DNA of 64,000 bases from an uncultured Clostridia bacterium (GTDB taxonomy: Bacteria; Bacillota; Clostridia; Christensenellales; CAG-917): positions 1 through 64,000 of the forward strand of contig CALWAF010000002.1 of the NCBI GenBank assembly GCA_944372795.1, given 5' to 3'. A program made the position numbers and the translations under genes. The notes beneath the pieces are model-generated. The model saw nothing but the letters and a program-made list of their open reading frames with translations. It searched no databases and was not told where the DNA came from. The stretch's first letter is position 1, and each line of letters opens with the position of its first letter. This document shows, in pieces, positions 59,828-64,000 of the stretch.

Positions 59828-61216
59828 ATGGCGGATTATCTTGACAATTACGATGATATCGTCTTTTTGGACAGCGAACTTGACGATGACGACGACACCG
59901 CTCCCGTAGGAGAGCTCATCAAAGTCGTGGACGGATAGGTCTCCCGCGCAAGCGACCTTGCGGCGGAGGAAACTCCCGCTGCGGAGAAAGCGCTTCCCGT
60001 TGAAGAAGCCGCAGCCCCTGCGCAAGAGCCCGCGCCCCTGCCCGAAGTGTCCGCAGCGGAAGAGGCACCTGCTCCTGCGGAGGAAGCGCCTGCAGCGCCT
60101 GCGGAGCCGGAGTCCCCTGCGTCCGAAACACAGGAAGAAGAGCTGCCCGCTCCCGATCCCACCTATCTTTACGCCTACGGCATCACGCCCGCATCGGAAG
60201 AAACTCCCGTGCAGGAAGAAGTCGCCGCGGCGGCGCCCGAGACGGAAGAAACTCCCGCTCCCGTTCATTACGAGGAAGCGCCTGCCGAGGAGCCCGCTCC
60301 CGTCTATGAAGAGCCTACGGCGGAAGAGGAAGTCCCCGCAGAAGAGCCCGTTCCCGCGCAAAAGACCAAAAAACCCGTATCTCACACCATCATCCAGTCC
60401 GGTGCGGGCGGTGGCGACGTTTGGGGAGCCGCGGTCATAAAACCCGCAAAGAAGAAGGCGGAAAAAACCGAAAAGACGGATAACGCGAAAGCCGAACCCG
60501 AAAAGGAGGAAAATAAAGTGGCAAAAGAAAAAGCGACGGCAGACAGCGCCAAGAAGACCAAGACTGCGGCAAAACCCGCGGCGGAAAAGAAACCTGCGGC
60601 GAAGGCTGCGGCAAAGGCAGAGCCCAAGAAAGCTCCCGCAAAGGCTGCGACGACCGCAAAAGCGGCTCCCGCGAAGAAAGCGGAGAAGGCTGCTCCCACT
60701 CCCAAGGCTCAAGAAAAGAAAGCCGCAAAACCTGCCAAGGAAGACACCAAGGCGGCAGCAAAGGCAGTCAAAGAGGACACCAAACCCGCCGAGCAGGTCA
60801 TCGAGGCAGGCGACGAGAGCATCCCTCACGGCAGGTTCGTCATCAAGAAGACGGACAAGGGCAACTTCGTCTACAAGCTCTACTCTTCCAACTACAGAGT
60901 GGTCGCCATCGGCGCAGGGCTCTACACCTCCATCTCCAGCTGCAAGGTCGGCATCAACAGCGTGCGCAACAATGCCGACTCCGCTCCCATCGAGGATCAG
61001 ACGCTGCAGAAGTGGGAAGAGCTCAAGTTCCCCAAGTGGCAGATCTACACCGACAAGCAGGGTGAGATCCGCTTGAGACTGCTCGCCTCCAACGGCAACA
61101 TCGTCGCGACCACAAACGACGGCTATCTCTCCAAGGAAGCCGCAAAGAAAGGCATCGCCGCCATCGCACGCGCAGCCAAAGGTGCTGCCATCGTCCGCAA
61201 CGACGATCTGTGGTAA
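59828..61216 (+). pseudogene. DUF1508 (YegP-like) protein interrupted by an in-frame TAG
   Basis: Translation from the ATG at 59828, with a good ribosome binding site, gives MADYLDNYDDIVFLDSELDD and then D/T/V-rich residues to a TAG at 59936-59938 (codon 37). The same frame continues unbroken for 425 more codons: an Ala/Pro/Glu/Lys-rich linker (about 38-330) and two DUF1508 modules (HGRFVIKKTDKGNFVYKLYS and WQIYTDKQGEIRLRLLASNG). A GTG at 60047 could restart translation but has no ribosome binding site. TAG is an ordinary stop in this genome (rseP, ruvX, spoVAD). Either a nonsense mutation, a sequencing error, or readthrough. Function of the family is unknown. Confidence 0.75.
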
Positions 61217-61342
61217 ACCTCCCTGCCGCAAAAGCGGCGGGATAACACCCGCCGAGGTACATATGAGGGCGCAGAGATACCTCCCGCCCATAGTACTACA
61301 GCGCAAAAACACAAAAGATAAATCGGCACTGCCGACACCTGC

Positions 61343-61370
61343 GAAGAGAGCGGAAACATCCGCTCTCTTC
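61343..61370 (+). terminator. Hairpin downstream of the DUF1508 gene
   Basis: GAAGAGAGCGGA (61343-61354) and TCCGCTCTCTTC (61359-61370), a perfect 12-bp stem with an AACA loop, followed by TCTTTC. Confidence 0.75.
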
Positions 61371-61470
61371 TCTTTCCCGTAAATTCGAACGCATTATCCC
61401 GACACGCCGCAGTCAATGCCATAACACCGAAAAAGGCATACCCGAGCGCTTGCGTAAAAATGACTCCGAT

Positions 61471-61525
61471 CAAAACACGGGCGGAACCGATACACGCAAT
61501 TTAATAAATTAAAAACGCGCGGCGA
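61471..61525 (+). repeat. Direct repeat, copy 1 of 2
   Basis: Begins CAAAACACGGGCGGAACCGA and ends AAAAACGCGCGGCGA. It is identical to 61824-61879 except for one missing T in the central T-run. Confidence 0.9.
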
Positions 61526-61640
61526 AGGGAGGAACGATGAAAACAATGTCGTTCACTCTATAAAATATTGAAAGATATGCCGAAGCGAAGGGAGAAGCAC
61601 CCTTCCCGTGAGCGAGAGATTTTCGGATGATTTTGCGCAA

Positions 61641-61671
61641 AAACGCTGCAGCCAATAGTATACATATTGGC
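61641..61671. repeat. Interspersed hairpin repeat, copy B
   Basis: GCCAATA (61651-61657) pairs with TATTGGC (61665-61671), flanked by AAACGCTGCA and AAAACGCTT. Confidence 0.5.
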
Positions 61672-61780
61672 AAAACGCTTCCACAAACGCGGGCTCAAAG
61701 TGCGAATCGCGATCCCGACACGGGCGGCGAAGGTAGGAACGGTGAAGGAAGGATCTTGAACATTTTCGTTCGTGCGCGAA

Positions 61781-61820
61781 AGGCGCCGCAGCCAATACCC
61801 GTGGGTCTTGGCAAGGCGGC
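61781..61820. repeat. Interspersed hairpin repeat, copy C
   Basis: GCCAATACC pairs imperfectly with GGTCTTGGC (61791-61812). It is flanked by GGCGCCGCA and AAGGCGGC, like copy A. Confidence 0.5.
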
Positions 61821-61823
61821 TGA

Positions 61824-61879
61824 CAAAACACGGGCGGAACCGATACACGCAATTTTAATAAATTAAAAACGCGCGGCGA
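61824..61879 (+). repeat. Direct repeat, copy 2 of 2
   Basis: 56 bp, matching 61471-61525 with a single extra T. The copies are 353 bp apart. Confidence 0.9.
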
Positions 61880-61920
61880 GAGTGTGATGTCGTGCTAGCG
61901 CGTCAAAATATTTTCGTATC

Positions 61921-62000
61921 GGCAAGGCGGCATACGCAGGCAATACCTGTATGGTATTGTCAAGTGCGCCAACGCCGTCGAGGCGGAAATAGGTGGCGCA
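61921..62000. repeat. Interspersed hairpin repeat, copy D
   Basis: GGCAATACC (61939-61947) pairs with GGTATTGTC (61953-61961), followed by AACGCC and GAGGCGGAAATAGG in the same order as in copy A at the left edge. Confidence 0.55.
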
Positions 62001-62037
62001 CGAGGGCGGCGTTCGCGCTCTCGCCGCGCGTGAAATA

Positions 62038-62075
62038 GCAAAAGACGGAGGCCCTGTTGACCGTCCGTCTTTTGC
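62038..62075. terminator. Terminator-like hairpin downstream of the YitT-type gene
   Basis: GCAAAAGACGGA (62038-62049) and TCCGTCTTTTGC (62064-62075) form a perfect 12-bp stem with a 14-nt loop and TTTT in the arm on either strand. It lies 39 bp beyond the minus-strand stop. Confidence 0.6.
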
Positions 62076-62113
62076 CGAATCCAGGAAGAGATGAAACAGG
62101 CTTTCGTAAGATT

Positions 62114-62881
62114 CTAAAAAGGAGGGTTATTATGAATGGACAGTTGGCTGTCGCTTGTCGGCTCTTTTGACGCTCTCACGTAGGCGAGTCGCGCCGATCC
62201 CGCCATATACGGCGGATACACTCCCATCTTGCCGAAGAGACGGCGGGCGGGCTTTTGCAGAATGTCCAGCATAGGCCCGTGGATGAGGAATGCGATCGCA
62301 GTGCCCTCGCGGACGGTCCACGGGAGGTCCGCAAGCGGGGTGATGACGGCGATGAACACGACGAATATCACGTCGAATGCCATCCTCACCTGCCCCATCG
62401 TGAAGGGGGTGCGCTCCGCAATGCAGACGCAGAAGCCCTCCATAGGCACTCTGATGAGGTAGGACTCGATCACGGTGATGAGCCCTACGGCTTTGCACAT
62501 TATCGCGGCGGCGAGCACGAATATTTTCGCCGCATAGTTTTCCACGCTGACGCCATTGAAGACGTGTTCGGTGAATATCGCGGTGAAGAACCCGCTGCCG
62601 AACACGAACACCAGCTGGAAGAGCTCGGTGAGGCGGAAGCGTTTACGCTCGATGACGATCTGCCCCAAGAGGAAGAATCCAGACATCGCGGCGTAAATTA
62701 TGCTGACGTCCACGCCCGATACATGCGACACGGTGAGCCCGAAGGCGTCGTAGGCGCCGATGCCGATGTCGGGGATCATGCTGAGCGCAACGCCGAAGTG
62801 TGTGATCGCGACGCCGATGACGAGAAGGGCGAACTTCTTGACGAAGAGGATGGCAGCCTCCCGCGTCGGCGCGCGCATCAT
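62114..62881 (-). CDS. YitT/YczE-family membrane protein
   Basis: A 255-residue protein with about five hydrophobic helices. FGVALSMIPDIGIGAYDAFG and VPMEGFCVCIAERTPFTMGQ resemble the YczE/YitT group (GIGPWDVL-type loop). Members are integral membrane proteins of unsettled function; some YczE proteins are linked to natural-product export. The last 30 residues are hydrophilic and may be junk extending to the stop. Its start overlaps the xylulokinase stop by 4 nt, so they are co-expressed; a sugar-related role is only suggested by this. Confidence 0.8.
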   Translation of the reverse strand: MMRAPTREAAILFVKKFALLVIGVAITHFGVALSMIPDIGIGAYDAFGLTVSHVSGVDVSIIYAAMSGFFLLGQIVIERKRFRLTELFQLVFVFGSGFFTAIFTEHVFNGVSVENYAAKIFVLAAAIMCKAVGLITVIESYLIRVPMEGFCVCIAERTPFTMGQVRMAFDVIFVVFIAVITPLADLPWTVREGTAIAFLIHGPMLDILQKPARRLFGKMGVYPPYMAGSARLAYVRASKEPTSDSQLSIHNNPPF

Positions 62882-64000
62882 TTCAGGCGGGCGTAGAGCT
62901 CTTTGAACGCCGCAAATTTTTCCGCATAGGCGCGATGCTCGCTCTCGGACGGGAGGAAGACATCGGTGTCGCGGATGAGCCTGTCACATGCCTCGTCGAG
63001 GCTCGGGACGGCGCCGGTGCCCACCATCGCGAGGATGACGGCTCCGAGGCCCGCTCCGTCCGACGTGTTGATGCGTCGAAGCTCCAACCCCGTGATGTCG
63101 GACAGGATCTGCATCCATTTGTCGGAGCGCGACCCTCCGCCGATGACGCGAGCGTAGCCTGCTTCGGCACCCATACCGAGGATGTTGTCGTAGCAATCCT
63201 TGAGCCCGAAGCATATGCCGTCTACGACGGCTTTTGTCAGATCGGCACGTTTATGCGCAAGATTGATGCCGTAAAACGCGCCTTTGGCGTCGGGATCGTT
63301 GATCGGGCTGCGCTCGCCCATGAGGTAAGGCAGAAAGATCGGCGCGTCGGTGCACACGCCGGGCATTTCGTCCAGAAGGTCGCCGACGGACATCCCCGTC
63401 ACCTCTTCCGACCACCATTGCATGGAGCCCGCAGCGGACAACATGCAGCCCATAAAGTGGAATCTGCCGTTGGCGTGGCGGAAGACGTGCATGCCTCCGT
63501 TGGTGCTTGCAGCAAACTCCGCGCAGGGCGCGAACACGACGCCGCTGGTGCCGAGGGAGAAGAACATCCTGCCCTCTTTCACGGTGCCGGTGCCGACGGC
63601 TCCGACCGCCTGATCGCCGCCTCCCATGACGACCTTTGCCGACACGGGAAGTCCGCTTGCCGCGGCGAACTCTTCCGAGACGTGTCCTATGACGTCGGTG
63701 GACTCGAAGATGGCGGGAAGCTGCTCTTCCGTTATGCCGATGATGCCGAGCATCGGCGCGCTCCAAGCGCGGTTTTTGACGTCGAAGTAGAGCGTGCCGC
63801 TGTCGTCGGATACATCACTGCCGAAGACGCCGCTCATCTTGTAGGCGACGTAGTCCTTCGGGAGCATTATCTTTGCGATGCGCGCGAAGTTTTCGGGTTC
63901 GTGGCGCTTCATCCACATGAGCTTTGGCGCGGTGAACCCGGTGAAGGCGACGTTGCCCGTCCACTCGAGCAGCTTATCTTTGCCGACGACGTCGTTGAGA
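62878..64000 (-). CDS. Xylulokinase-like FGGY sugar kinase (partial, N-terminus beyond the window)
   Basis: The frame is open to the window edge; 374 residues are visible. NVAFTGFTAPKLMWMKRHEP is the typical xylulokinase N-domain segment. VVMGGGDQAVGAVGTGTVKE, FFSLGTSGVVFAP, MQWWSEEV and ARVIGGGSRSDKWMQILSDI match the FGGY C-domain with its ATP site. The missing part is about 120 residues. D-xylulose is the likely substrate, but other FGGY sugars are possible. It is the upstream partner of the YitT-type gene. Confidence 0.9.
   Translation of the reverse strand, partial: LNDVVGKDKLLEWTGNVAFTGFTAPKLMWMKRHEPENFARIAKIMLPKDYVAYKMSGVFGSDVSDDSGTLYFDVKNRAWSAPMLGIIGITEEQLPAIFESTDVIGHVSEEFAAASGLPVSAKVVMGGGDQAVGAVGTGTVKEGRMFFSLGTSGVVFAPCAEFAASTNGGMHVFRHANGRFHFMGCMLSAAGSMQWWSEEVTGMSVGDLLDEMPGVCTDAPIFLPYLMGERSPINDPDAKGAFYGINLAHKRADLTKAVVDGICFGLKDCYDNILGMGAEAGYARVIGGGSRSDKWMQILSDITGLELRRINTSDGAGLGAVILAMVGTGAVPSLDEACDRLIRDTDVFLPSESEHRAYAEKFAAFKELYARLK

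Larger units (their letters stand above)
61371..62113. other. Gene-free, repeat-rich stretch
   Basis: Some 740 bp without a supported gene. It contains a 55/56-bp direct repeat, three related hairpins, the phrase GGCGAAGG(G/T)AGGAACG(A/G)TGAA twice (about 61521 and 61728), and a 12-bp terminator-like stem at 62038-62075. Confidence 0.6.

Noticed and set aside
59795-61312. Minus-strand 505-codon frame antisense to the DUF1508 gene
   Set aside because: Gly/Arg/Phe/Leu-rich low-complexity shadow of the Ala/Pro/Glu/Lys-rich coding strand.
61471-61879. CRISPR array
   Set aside because: Only two repeat copies about 350 bp apart, not regularly spaced, and no cas genes in the window.

Overview
The window is a GC-rich chromosomal segment of an endospore-forming member of the Bacillota, most likely class Clostridia and probably an uncultured lineage (inference). 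Three things support this: the Firmicutes gene order from rpsB to ribF, the spoIIA and spoVA sporulation operons with yunB, and strong AGGAGG-type ribosome binding sites. Nearly all of it is dense, operonic housekeeping DNA with short or overlapping gene junctions.

Layout: (1) 1-520 holds a hairpin repeat and the RNase P RNA gene with promoter and terminator. (2) 649-11339 holds a class A penicillin-binding protein (minus) and a plus-strand run miaB-mutS-mutL-miaA, followed by a methionine gamma-lyase-like PLP enzyme. (3) 11340-14130 is an accessory patch: hairpins, a decayed gene fragment, a RelB/YafQ-type toxin-antitoxin pair whose toxin is frameshifted, a 5'-truncated acyltransferase, and a small XRE regulator that looks leaderless. 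(4) 14242-33079 is one long minus-strand superoperon read from rpsB: rpsB-tsf-pyrH-frr-uppS-cdsA-dxr-rseP-ispG-[polC position]-rimP-nusA-ylxR-ylxQ-infB-rbfA-nrnA-truB-ribF-nfo. At the polC position sits a protein with only a PolC-like N-terminal part, an OB fold and a DEDDh exonuclease; the PHP and polymerase parts are absent. (5) 33269-43111 onward holds DUF1292, ruvX, an ABC exporter, an unknown anchored protein, and the operon pheS-pheT-mutS2-(membrane protein)-nifS-thiI. MutS2 lacks its Smr domain. (6) 46753-51454 holds sporulation genes: yunB (plus), and on the minus strand spoIIAA-spoIIAB-sigF, then spoVAC-spoVAD-(new 43-codon ORF)-spoVAE. (7) 51575-52435 is a six-tRNA cluster (Pro, CAU, Asp, Phe, Thr, Tyr) containing unusual palindromes. 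(8) 52440-54872 is an AT-rich islet with one large gene: an N-terminal XRE helix-turn-helix and a C-terminal HEPN-like RNase motif. (9) 54899-59573 holds a thioesterase, ligA and pcrA. (10) 59828-62110 holds a DUF1508 gene broken by an in-frame TAG and a gene-free repeat-rich stretch. (11) 62114-64000 holds a YitT/YczE-type membrane protein and a xylulokinase-like kinase that runs off the window.

The strongest leads are the polymerase-less PolC-locus exonuclease, the XRE-HEPN gene beside the tRNA array, the small ORF coupled between spoVAD and spoVAE, the palindromes in the tRNA cluster, and the interspersed hairpin repeat shared by both ends of the window. All functional calls come from reading motifs and gene order; no database search was run.
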